Positions 11,230 to 62,479 of a DNA stretch of 64,000 nucleotides are shown here, one piece after another (position 1 is the stretch's first letter; every line of letters starts with the position of its first letter). Both the position numbers and the translations under genes were made by a program. The DNA is from Alligator mississippiensis (taxonomy: Eukaryota; Chordata; Crocodylia; Alligatoridae): positions 48,412,501 through 48,476,500 of the forward strand of contig NC_081825.1 of NCBI RefSeq assembly GCF_030867095.1, given 5' to 3'. The notes beneath the pieces are model-generated. The model was not told the DNA's origin. It saw only the letters and a list, made by a program, of their open reading frames with translations, and searched no databases.

Positions 11230-12838
11230 ATACTTCACTATCACCAGATGGTTGAGGCCACTCTTAGACTGAGGGATTTCTTAGGAGTAAGATGGCAGAA
11301 TCTGGCTTCAATATAATACAGGAATCATCATCATCACCTAATCTTTATACTGTTGTAACACCTAATGTTCAAACTAGGTTGGAGCATATTATGCGTAGCT
11401 CTACATAGAATGCCAGTTCAAGCCAAAAATACTTTAAAGCTATTTAGTATAATGCCTACAAATGAAGTACACACTTACTTCACAGAACATGAATCTACTG
11501 TAAGAATAACCTGTACATATCAATTGTGTAATTATTTTCCTCTTCAGATAAAGAATTACTCTACTACTACTAAGAGATGAGAAGCATTATATGTTAAAAA
11601 AAAATCTTGCATAGTCAATTTCCTGTGCTGAAATTAATTAGCCAAAGGCCTGGTCTTCTTCTACAATAAAATAGTTTGTGCTGAACAAATAGCTGAATAT
11701 ATATAATTTTAATTTTGAAACAGAGCATTTTACAACACGTGTACATTAGTCTATCATAATTACTGTTGTGCAGTAAATGAGCTGTGAAAGACAACTTGAA
11801 TGTGTCACTCATACATGAGATACAATTTATTAACAATAATCAAGTTTCTGTGATTCAGATACCCAATTAACATTTGTCAAAACTCCGTGCACCATAACAA
11901 ACAAAAAACTGTATCAGTAAGTGTGCAAATTCCTCAACTGTTTCAGTGAGAAATCCTGTTTAGAGAACTTTCTGATTATGAACTTTTGTACTGTAAGTCA
12001 AGTCACATTTTAAAAAGACAGTTTTATGTCCACATTGTGGACCAATATTCATTTTCAGTTCTATGGCTTAATGTAATTTATTCAATTATATATTTGAAGG
12101 ACAAATTGTTTCAACTTAATCTATCAAATGCATATTACATAAATGTATTTTCTAAACTAACTAATATATCCTTCCATATATGCACTGAGAATTTATACAG
12201 ATAATATACTTCAATGAAGATAGGAATTAGATGTACACTTCCTTGAAGAATCAAGAAAAAGTCATACCCTAAGCATGGGGAAGAAATGTATTTGTAATAT
12301 CTTCCTGTCATTTTTGTTGGAAGTGAATTTTGATAAAATATGATATACCACAGGATTCCAATAAAAATCTGCTCCATTCAAAGCAATAGCATATTATAGA
12401 TTAAATGAGATTCAGGTATTAGGGTCACCGGCTGTCTTCTAGTTTCTTGAAATTTAAGTTGGCTTTTTTTTTTCATTTAATTTCTTCTTTTACACAAATT
12501 CTAAGTAGTACCTTTTTCTTTACCACTTATGTCTGAACAAATATTAATTAATCCAGAGAGAAAGAGCAAGTAGAAAACTGGTTTAGTTACCAGATCTTTA
12601 GCTGTCCATACCAGCACATTTTCTTCTAATGTGGCCCAATAATTCAGATGATGCCATACCACTGTTCTACAACAGAAATTGGTGATGTTTTCCAGAGGCA
12701 AGGCCAGGAAGACACAACTTGGGATGAAGGTAGGCTGATGTCATGACCTGGCTGGTGCTGTTCCTACCCATCGCTGTTTCTGTCTGCCACCCATCCATGG
12801 TGCAGTATGGACAAAGCACTCGTCACAGCATGACGCTG
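11230..12838. other. AT-rich intergenic sequence, nothing recognised
   Basis: AT-rich, with only short ORFs lacking domain motifs. No repeat recognised. Confidence 0.4.
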
Positions 12839-12844
12839 GTGAAG

Positions 12845-13454
12845 TGTCCCAGCTGCCTGTGGAGGGTTCGGGATTGAGAGTATGGTCAGGGGTAGAAAGA
12901 TAAGAAAGGTTTATTGACTTAACAAAAACACGACTATGCATAGTAACAAGACAAACAATGACAGACAAAAGCAATTCACATGGGCAACTTATCAGCAGTC
13001 CCCTCTGGTGCCTGATACACAGCAAGTTTCTATTTCCACAAAGTTCAGCGAAGTCAGGCGTCCCCAATCAGCGCTGTCTGAGAGGTACCGGGAAGGACTC
13101 TGGAATACAGTTCTTGGGCTCCTTGAGGTCCACAGGCTCGCTCATCCAGGCAACAGCTAACTAATCCTTTTCACAGAGCTGTGTCTTCTTTCAGAATGGT
13201 TTCTAGATATTTCAGCTCATTTATAGCTTCTGAATGGTTCTGATAACGTACAACCACTCAGATTTCTTTTACTTCAAGTGTCCTTAGACTGACTAATAGC
13301 AGTACAAGCCTTGCATTCCGTTGATAAGGTAATTTTAACTACACCACAGGGCTTTACTACTTCAAGGTTTTGCTAAATTTACTAGGCCTTACTTTATACA
13401 AGGCCTCACTACATCTTAAACTTTATCACACAGACATAAATTTCAGCTGTCACA
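12845..13454 (-). mobile_element. solo LTR, copy 2, inverted relative to 7740-8421
   Basis: 610 bp. On the minus strand it begins tgtgacagctgaaat and ends gcagctgggaca, i.e. TG...CA. A perfect 6-bp duplication gtgaag flanks it (12839-12844 and 13455-13460). It carries the same AATAAA-containing region as copy 1. The lack of internal sequence indicates recombination between the two LTRs of a former provirus. Confidence 0.8.
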
Positions 13455-13460
13455 GTGAAG

Positions 13461-14630
13461 CCCCCAGTGCTGAATACCACTGAATGCTGCTTAAGCCCCA
13501 CTCAATAAGCTGGGTACAATGGATCTCCAGGCTCAATCCATTTTGTGGACTACAGGTTGCTGACCCTTAATCTAGAATACCATTGTCATTATTTTCTGTA
13601 TTATTCTCCATAACTTTCCATATATGTCCTAAAATTTTGTCTAACAGGAGATAATTGCTCACATCTAGTCTAAATAAAGGAGACTGACATATATAACATA
13701 ATGTTTTTTTTTTTAAAAATCTTTGTTATTTTCTTTTTCCAAAAATATTTTAGTAGAAGAATACAGGGTTATTAAGTAAGTAGCCCTGAAAAATCAGGCA
13801 TTTCTAATGAGTTAATAACATCATATATCTTTTTAATTGTTAGAAGTACATTTCAGCTTGACCAAGCGAGCTTTTATGATTTTTAGTCTTCCTTTTGAGT
13901 GTAATGGGGCTGCTCTCTTCAGCAATTCCACAGCATTCATTATACATTTTAATAACAATAACATCTATGTGGTGCTTCAAAGTACTGCCATTATAACCTA
14001 ATTCATCCTGAGAAAATCCATCTGATATTTTGTTTTATTCTTAAACTTCAGTGTGATTTTTGTTGACCTGCCTCTTGAACAACAGTCTATACAAGGAAGT
14101 ACTCAACAGGTAAACTGTACAGGTTGCTTGTATGCTCCACTTTTGTATGATAAAAAATATTTATGATACACATTATGTTTCAAGTACAGCTATTACATGG
14201 TCTGTTAGTGGGGCTTGAGGACTCACTAACTGCTCCCCTATAACACCAACACCAGAGACAATGGGACCTCCTGTGTTGCTGGGTTGGTGGATCTTGGATA
14301 AGAAAAAGCTGCCTGTTTTGGACTCGTGGGAGGGGGAAGCATTCATCCTTTCAAATGTTTCCAGAGGTAGCTTATATAAGAATGTATCTAATTCCTTAAA
14401 ATATTGTGCTATGGGGTTCTTTGTCAGATGTTTTAAAACCCTTTGTTGGAAAGGTCTCTCTCAGATACCTGTATATATTGTTTTGTCCATGACAACAGTA
14501 TAATTACCCTCATTAGCCTGTTGTATGATAATATCAGGGCTGTTTTTAGCATGGCTTTCCATTCCCCAGGACTGCCAGCTATTTGAAAGATACCACAGAT
14601 TTCCTAAAGAAACTAGCTTTCATTGACAGG
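13461..14630. other. intergenic sequence
   Basis: Mostly AT-rich. 13480-13575 (ccattttgtggactacaggttgctgaccc) resembles the end of a hAT element of the CAGGGGTCAGCAA type, but a second terminus was not found. Nothing else recognised. Confidence 0.35.
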
Positions 14631-14639
14631 CAAGGTTCT

Positions 14640-15965
14640 TTGGGTAGATGTGATATCTTTTATTAAACCAACTGAGTAGGTGGAAAAAAGTTCTTTGCAA
14701 GCTTTCGGGCACAATCACCCTTCTTGAGGCATAGGAAGTCTTTGCTGTTCTGAGATCTCCAAGGCATGAAAGAAGCTAAAAGTGTGATAGAATGTCAGTG
14801 AGACTGTAAATAGGTAGAAATTAGGAAAACAAAAGGTCAAGCAAAGGAAAGGAAGGGGGAAAACCCCAAAGGTGAGTAAGGGATACTCTATAGTACTAGT
14901 AATTCAAGGTAGAAAAGAGGCTGATTGTGAAAAAGTAAATAACTGAAAATTAGGAAAAAGGGAGGTGAGGGGAGGAATGAGGGGGGGATGAAAAGTGTAA
15001 GAGGTCATGTCTGGCAGGTATCTGGTGAATCAGATGTCAGGTAGATTGCAATGTGTCATAAATCCAATGTCTATATTGAGTGTATGATTTTTTGTATCCA
15101 CTAGATTTAGGAATTGAAGTTCATAAGATCATCTATGAAAAGTGTTTTCTAAGTTCCCTTTGAGGATTAGAACAGAGAGATCAGAGAGCCAGTGATTGTC
15201 CTGTGAGAAGCATACCCCACATGTAGTTGAGTATTCTTGTCTTTGATAGATTTTTGGTGCGTGTTCCTTCTGGTGCACAGTTGTTGTTTGGTTTCTCCTA
15301 CATATTTTCCATCAGGGCATTTGCTGCACTGGATGAGATGTATAACATTTCTGCAGGTGCAGATGTAAGATCCAGGAATGGTGATAGTTCTGTTGTGGTG
15401 TGTGGTAATTGTGGGGTGGTGGTGGAGATGTGTGGGCAGCTTTTGCATTTCTTGTCCTGGTATGATCTGGATCCATTAGGTATGGTTTGTGTCATAGGGA
15501 GTTTGCTTCTGGTGATGAGGTTAGCGAGGTTTGGTGGTTGTTTAAAGACTAGGATGGGTAGTTCTGGAAAGATCTCTTTAAGAATTGGGTCTTCTAGTAT
15601 GGGTTGCAATTGAGGATTTTCTGTGTAGGTTCTAGGGAAGGGTGATATGTCATAAGTAATGGGGTGTGATTTTGGGGGCTTTTCTTTTTGTTCTGCAGCA
15701 AATCTTCACATGGTATTCAGCTGGCTCTTTCAAAGGTATGATCTCTCTCTCTGGAGGAGTGTCCTTGTTGGGTAAAGGCCCTTTTGAGATTTGTGAGGTG
15801 ATGATCAGGGTATTATTGGAGAGTGTGGCTGCAAATTACAGCTTTCTTGGTGTGTTTAGGGTGATTGCTGGTTCTGTGTAGATATGTATGCTGGTCTGTT
15901 AGTTTCTTATATATGGTGGTTTGAATGTTACCATTTTGGATATTGATCATATCCAACTGTCAAAA
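14640..15965 (-). mobile_element. Penelope-like retroelement (PLE) fragment
   Basis: Minus-strand coding remnants in the order expected for the C-terminal part of a PLE. First is an RT-linker-like segment near 15840-15905 (KLTDQHTYLHRTSNHPKHT). Then comes ILKEIFPELPILVFK and PPNLANLITRSKLP near 15490-15590. Last is a GIY-YIG-type segment near 15270-15360 with NVIHLIQCSKC and KYVGETKQQL, including the paired cysteines of PLE endonucleases. It is split by frameshifts and stops. The 3' UTR runs to about 14640 and includes the tttggtttaataaaagatatc-like end. The catalytic RT core is missing from the window copy. PLEs replicate by target-primed reverse transcription. Confidence 0.8.
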
Positions 15966-16124
15966 CAAATGTGGCTCTTTGCAATATCCTGAGACTCATA
16001 AAACACAAATACAAAAGAAATAGATTAACCTGAAATGTACTAAATCAGCATGAGTAGGGGCTTATTTTAATAATTAATGCTAGTTTGTATCAAGGGTTTC
16101 AATTCATTCCTTGGGATATACCCC

Positions 16125-16150
16125 ATATATATATATATATATATATATAT
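16125..16150. repeat. (AT)n microsatellite
   Basis: About 26 bp of uninterrupted AT dinucleotides. Confidence 0.9.
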
Positions 16151-16638
16151 TTGATAGTGCAAATATTTGATAGTGCAAATATAAAAATAAAAATTATGGC
16201 CCAATTTTATAAATGTAGAGAACCTACAACTTCTATTGAACTGTATAAAGGCTACAAGTGTTCAGTGACGATGAAAATAAAGTCACTGCTATATGCTTTA
16301 ACACTGCTATATACACTGCTATATACTGTAACTTACCAATTTTACACTCCTAAGTCAATATGGTACACCATCTGACCTCCCTTTACAATGCAAGATTACC
16401 AGTTGCGAGAAGCCACTCCTTTTTTGTCACCTAGTAACTCTTTAATAGTCAACATCAACTCAGAGTTTCAGAGCCAAGAACTTGGTTTTTCAGTTGGATT
16501 AAGTCACAACACTTTTCTACTGACCTCCTAGAGCTCAAAAAAAAAAAAGAAAAAAAAAATAACAATTAGAACCAGGAATGCAATCTTTTGGTAGCATCCT
16601 GAATATAAGAAATTGCAGTAGTGTGTTCTAAATTTAAA

Positions 16639-56447
<39,809 letters not shown>

Positions 56448-56887
56448 AAACCTGATTTCAATGCATCTTCACCATGGGAGGTCTAATATCTTTACAAGAG
56501 GTTTGGGTTTGTGAGGGACATTTTCTTTAACTCACAATAACCTCTTTTTAAAAATTGCAATGTTTTGAGAAATGTGGAAGAGGGCCAGAGAGACATGGGT
56601 TCTCCTTCATTGGTCAGAAAATCTGAAGTCTCTTTGTGACAGGTGAACCTATCTGTACTAAGAATCTTCCATCAGCTTCATTTTATTCTTTCCTTTGTTT
56701 ATTAACAACAAGCACTTCTTTCAAAAAGAAAAAGTGCTGAAAGTACAGACACCAAGAATTATACACCAGTATAGAGCCTTATGTTTAAGTTTTAAATTGT
56801 TGCGATATGATCTGGAGAAGCTCTGGAGGGCTGTGACATGTTGGGTAAATCCTTTTATTTTTTTCTAAATCTAATGCACAAGCATAT
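56448..56887 (+). other. DTHD1: DTHD1 3' UTR (start); end not determined
   Basis: No AATAAA lies close behind the stop. The first one seen is at 58278-58283, beyond a PLE insertion. A short 3' UTR using a variant signal, or a long one including the repeat, are both possible. Confidence 0.4.
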
Positions 56888-56923
56888 TTTAGAATAGATT
56901 TATAACTTATAGACTAACCAAAG

Positions 56924-56955
<32 letters not shown>

Positions 56956-57575
56956 TAGAATATATCACAAGCTTTTGTGATCTAAAGCTCACATCATCAG
57001 AGGTGTGAAAGGAAGTGCAGAAAGCATGCTAAAGGAAGTAAAATTAGAATACAAAAGATAAGGTGGAGGAATGACAGAGAGAGACTGGATGATCCCTATG
57101 TCACATAATGAATTAACCATGTTCTGACATCAGCTGCAGAAAGATATGTAAGTCTGTGGCAAAACACTTTGACCTTCCTAGACACTCTATCACTTACCTA
57201 AAGGTGGCTGTTCTCAGACACCAAACTTTTAAAAACAGGTTTGAACAGGAAATTGTGGAACAAGAAATCATCCACAGACTGGATTGTCTTAAGTATGGTT
57301 TACATAGAGACTATAGATTCTTATCCCATTACCTGGGTTAGCTTTGGTGAATCCTTTGTTCCTATGGCTTTACTTTTTGTTTTTTTTCCTCTATCCCAGC
57401 ATTGCACCCATCTCATCATCTTGCTCTCTCTTTCACTCTCCCTTGTCTCTTGTATTCTGACTTGTACTGTGCTTTCTGCATAGCCTCTCACAACATCTGA
57501 TTAAGTGAGTTTCAGCTCATGAAAGCTTGTGATATATATCTACTTTGATTAGTCTGTAATTTGCAAATCTATCCT
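56888..57575 (+). mobile_element. Penelope-like retroelement fragment flanked by inverted 3' ends
   Basis: 57156-57341 encodes the extreme C-terminus of a PLE protein: AKHFDLPRHSITYLKVAVLR, then FEQEIVEQEIIHRLDCL and RDYRFLSHYLG, the region after the GIY-YIG domain. The 3' part (about 57498-57575) has agctcatgaaagcttgtgat and ctactttgattagtctgtaa. The left end (56890-57005) is an inverted copy of that same 3' part, interrupted by a (GACA)n tract. Such inverted terminal copies are a known feature of PLE insertions. Confidence 0.8.
56928..56957. repeat. (GACA)n microsatellite
   Basis: About seven agac units followed by gata, inside the inverted PLE end. Confidence 0.95.
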
Positions 57576-57639
57576 GCCTTCTACTAGACTTTAGATTAAC
57601 CCAGCTATTTATATCTCTCTATATTTTAGCAACATAGGA

Positions 57640-58085
57640 CTTACAATACTTTATCAACCTAGTAGGTGATCTAGGCCACATCCCAGAATCATCCTTACTC
57701 TAGAAACAATTCTGGGAGAGAAAGCAATACAAGCATTCTTGCATAATTCTGACACTGGGTTGTTTCTGGGCTGGGAAAAGTGTGAGCTGTTCCTGGGGGA
57801 ACTGAAGGAGCAGGACAAAGCTTTCTGCTTACTTCTCACTCTGGGGATTCCAGTGTGTGAGGATCCAGTGGGAAGTAGCTGGTATCTACTCTCCCCCTCC
57901 CTTCCTGGCATACAAGAGGGGCAGGGGTTGCTGCCCCTCATGTCTTCTCCAGAGCAGGGTGACTTGATTTCTGGAAAGAATAGGAGCCTTTCCCCCTGGC
58001 TTCTTTCCTTCTGGTCCCTGATAAGCCATGGAAGAGTGTACAAGCATTCATTCTCCCGTGAGAAACTCATCCAGGAATGACTTTT
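57640..58085. other. moderately GC-rich block, unassigned
   Basis: ORFs of 113 aa (plus) and 138 aa (minus) overlap here. Neither shows a domain or splice context. Confidence 0.3.
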
Positions 58086-58089
58086 AATT

Positions 58090-59715
58090 GGTTGGAGCCA
58101 GGTTATTTTTCTCCTAGAATTGCCATTTGTGCTCTGAGAGAAGCATTAAGACCAGCAATTCTATCAGTAGAAACAGAACATCTATACATGGCCCTAGTTT
58201 GGTATCTTATCACTAATAGTGATCAGAACCTGATTCTTCAAAGTAAACTGTCATAGACAATAATGCTATAATTCATCAATAAAGGAAATTTCTTACCAAT
58301 CTCAGGCAGTTAGTGGTCACCTATGATACATATATTGACATTCTCTATGATCTTACTGTGAGTGTACCTGGAAGTTACACTTTTATTACTGATACATGTC
58401 TAATCTCTTTTTCTGGATGCTGTAAAACTCTTTGCCTCAATTCCATATATTGTAGCAAATGAGTTGCACAGGTTAATATTGAGTTCTGACAAAGAATATT
58501 TCCTTTTGTAAGTTTATATTGTTTTGCTTTGTCATTTCATTCAATGTCTTGAGTTCTTGTAGTTAGGGGAAAGGTAAACAGGAATACCTGCCTGACTTTT
58601 CTATACTATTCTTTATTTTTGTACCTTGGTTACCTCATACTGACTTCATCTCTAATTTAGTATGTAAAATAAATCTCAACTTTAACTATGGAGCCATGAT
58701 GAAGGTTCTGTAATATTTCAACACATTTTCTCCTGGGTTTGAATAATGATGTTCTTTCTCCATATTAATTGTAGACTCTATTATATTGATTGCCATTTGG
58801 TATAGAATTCCACAACTCTATGTAAAGGCTATTCTTTTACATTTATATTAAAGGCTTAAGGTATCTCAGAAGCCATACTGCAAGCAGACTCAGCTGAGGA
58901 AGGCACTAAGACTTGAGGTTTACAAATGCAACTATCAGTTGAATTAATGCAACATGACACATCTCTCCAGAGCTTCTCCAGAACATACATATTTATATAT
59001 AGATGAACCTCTTTAAGATCCAGTCCATCTGTGTAGTTTTCTTTTATATATATAATTGATCTCCATTTGATTCAATTAATGCAAACCTTTTAAAAATAAG
59101 AACTAATAAAAAATAATAAAGAAATATAGTTTCTAATTATATTAATATCAAATAGACGTACTAAATAGCTGGCTGACTAGTCTTTATTTTGCTATATGAT
59201 TCTGTTCTGGATATTCTGCTTTTGGGATTCCCTGAACTAATTACCACATGTAAGAAACTATAGCTTTACAAGATTAAGGGAGTCATCATACTGAATACTA
59301 CTTAATTCATCCAGAGATTTCGAGCTGACAGATTTAGCTAACAGGACTGTTGCCTTTTCTTTTCTTTCTTTCTTTCTTTTTTTAAATTTAGAAAAAAACA
59401 TAGGGATGAGATAGACCCATTTGTTGACATTCATTCAGAAGTATTTACATTTTTACCCTTAGAAAAAAGGGGAAAAGACCACACTATATATATTTATGTG
59501 AAACTATTCACTCTGTTACTAGAAATACCCTTTAATTATATTGTATCTACTAATGCATTCATCATCAACTGAAGGCAATTAGTATTATATTATATGATAT
59601 AATTAATATTTTACATTAGATAATTATATAATATAATTATATAATATAATTAAAATGTTGAGTGCTTCCTTTATAGTTGCTTCTTTTGTGGCCATTATAC
59701 ATATAGTCAGAATAC
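58090..59715. other. AT-rich downstream sequence
   Basis: No gene. Includes a possible poly(A) signal at 58278, a ctttcttt tract near 59365 and an ATATAATT-rich palindromic tract near 59585-59650. Confidence 0.4.
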
Positions 59716-59719
59716 ATAG

Positions 59720-59795
59720 ATAAAACTAGGAATAGGGCCCTGGTCCATGATTATGACTCCCAGGCCCTTTATTGATACAAATAATCAAAACTATT
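59720..59795 (+). repeat. old LINE-type 3' end remnant
   Basis: gggccctggtccatgattat and tgatacaaataatc match the 3'-end pattern of an old amniote L3/CR1-related family. Confidence 0.4.
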
Positions 59796-59989
59796 AAGAC
59801 AGTCAGGGATTCCAACTTTTCTTCCAGATTGGTCTCTATACCACTACCTATATCCTGCCACAAGATGGCCTCTGTGTCTAATATTATTCAACAGGGTTTC
59901 AGTTTCAGAGAGAGAGAGGAATAAAGAACAATCAAATGTTAAAAGTACTCTTTAAGGCTTTGATTTCATGCTGCTTTGTGCAAAGAAAC

Positions 59990-60100
59990 AAGATGATGAT
60001 GCACTGGTCAAGGCACTAGGCCCACTAATAAGAGATCTGGATTAAATTTCCTGTCCTGCAACAAACTCTGTGTTTAATTTATATGTCTTAGGACTAGGTT
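59990..60100 (+). repeat. MIR-like SINE fragment
   Basis: gcactggtcaaggcactagg, agagatctggattaaatttc and a following ctctgtg match the tRNA-derived head of MIR-type SINEs. Confidence 0.5.
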
Positions 60101-60419
60101 TTTGGTACTTTTGGGGAGGGTTGTTCTTGAGGACCCACATACGTTTACCCTCAAGCATCAAACTTGAAATCACTGTGATAAAGCAATTCTAGATATATTC
60201 TTTCCCTCACACCTAATTTCAAGTACAGTGGAGACAAATCTTGAGAGCAGATGCAGAGAGTACACTCCAAATGAGTTCATCACTGCATTTCAGAGCTTCA
60301 TGTGTGCAAATGGGAGAGGATGGGTAAGTTGGGCTCCAGAGTTTTCTTTCCTAAGAGACCCAGGATACAATACAGACACATCCTAAGCTACTTCTATGGC
60401 CCTCATTACTATATTTTAC

Positions 60420-60600
60420 AAGTACCTCACAATACCTCTGTGATCAAGTAAAATTCTATTTTAAAGATGAGAAACTGAGTCAGAAATCACATAGACAGTC
60501 TACGATAGACTAAAACTAAGCCCTACACTAGTGCCCTAACCCCTGAGCCAGCCTCTCTCTTCATCTGAGATCTTGGACAAGTCACATACAGCCGTGCCAC
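60420..60600 (-). repeat. MIR-like SINE, antisense
   Basis: gatgagaaactgagtcagaa and cactagtgccctaacccc are in the order expected for a MIR-type SINE. I read it as the reverse of the 59990 fragment, but strand and extent are approximate. Confidence 0.5.
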
Positions 60601-62479
60601 ACACTCATATTAACGCTGGATAGAAACAAGCTATAGAGTTTTTACACATTTTCAAGCACTAACTTGATGGACATGTTTAGGTGTGATATTACTAAATTTA
60701 TGCATGATTAACCAGTTAATTGTTTAATAATTATTTGCACAGGTGGCTGGCCTTACTTTCCACATGTGGCTTTTCTAAATTTATTCCACAGTTAACCAGT
60801 TAATTGGGTAATATATATAATGAGTGGTGGGGCCACAGCTTCTCCATCTGTAAAAAGGAGGAAATCCCTCTTTTACAGCAGTGTTACAGGGAAGGACTAC
60901 ATTGTGAGAGACCACAATAATCAGACCCTTAGGTAATAGAAAGTTAATTCAAAATGATATGGCATGGGTTGATTTGTACTTCCTACACATCTAAGTGACT
61001 AGAAGGTACAGCTGAGAATCAGAGCCATTACAAGTTATTAATAATATAGGTGGACTTAAAAAAATTATAGTTTAGTATATCATATAAACCAGTTGTAAGC
61101 AGATGCCTGCTTTAATCAGTGGGAAACTTCTGTGTCATCTCAGACAAAATTATCTTTATGAATAAAGTTCTGAACCACAACATTGCCTTTGTAGCATTTG
61201 CGAACACAATAATGCCAGCAAAACAAGATAATGATGCTTACCTTCCTATGTAAAGCACTTTCAAACTGATGGATGGAAAAACATTGTCAGAATTAGGTTT
61301 AAGTAATTATTTTAATTTATAACGTGAAAATTCTACTTTAAATACCAATGCAACATGTGCATTAAGCTATCAAAAACTTTTTTTGGATATGGCTGTTTGC
61401 CTCAACTTGTGTCGTATATTGGGTAGTGTCAAGTTTATTTTAAAAATATGTATAGTTTTGTATGAGTTTTCAGTCCTAGCAAAAGAAAGAGAAAAAAATT
61501 AGAGCCAATGTTTTTTTGTTCTTGTTGTCATCTTTTAGCTCCTTACAGTTTCCATTAGTTGGAATTAGTCCTAAAGTCCCATAGTCCCATGCACTATTAA
61601 TGTTGAGTGGTTGAGATCAGCATTATAAATGCATGGAAGATTTAGGGTCAGTTCAGTCACTATCTCTTATCTACACTCTAATGTTAGTAGACAACAAAAG
61701 AAGAGTGCTAGAAAATTCAGCAAAATATTCTGGTCTAATGTGCTTCGCTCTTCTGGAGGACTAGGCATTAAAAGGTATCAACACTGACCCAGTGATTCCT
61801 CTTGAGAGAACAAGCTCACTTTAGAAGCAGTTACACATGTTTGGACTAATAGAGAAGGAAATTTGTCTACAGACATCAACTGTGCCCTCAGGTCTGTGTT
61901 TCATAGGCTGAGGCAGACAGAAGAGCTCTCCAACCTCAAAGATTTCATCTCATTGAAAAATCCTTCTTTGTTCAATCATGCAGAATGAGGGTCATGTCTT
62001 TGTATGAGCAGGTGCTTAGAGTATGACCCTTTACTCCTGTGAAAGTGGGCCACCTAGAACTAACTGCCTCATTCATAGTCAATTCCTTTTTCAGTGACAG
62101 TGAAGATGCTCTCCGCAGCTGCTGCCTCATCAGTAATGGATACATTCCTCAGGATGGACATTTGTATGGGATAGAGAGTGTAGTTCATGCTCCAATCCAC
62201 TACTGTCCATAAGACAAATCCCTCTATCTAATACAAGAGAATAATGCTTCAATAACTCTATCCCCATAAAGAAGAATTATATAAGGAATTTCCTGTCCTT
62301 ATACCGTGTGATCATTTTAAACAAGATATTAACTATAATTATCCTGGTCATGGGATGGCTGGTAGTTTCTGCATTTCAGATGAGATAATACCTTAGCTAG
62401 TGTGACAAATGAATATTGAGACCTGCTTGAGAGTTAAAGTGAAGGGCAATCCCATGGCAGAGGAAATGGAGTAAGGGGG
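60601..62479. other. AT-rich intergenic sequence, nothing recognised
   Basis: No ORF with a domain and no recognisable repeat. Confidence 0.4.

Noticed and set aside
57654-58080. overlapping ORFs of 113 and 138 codons
   Set aside because: Opposite-strand shadows of each other in a moderately GC-rich block, without motifs.
58278-58283. AATAAA as the definite DTHD1 poly(A) signal
   Set aside because: It is 1.8 kb past the stop and beyond a PLE insertion; with this AT content a chance match is likely.
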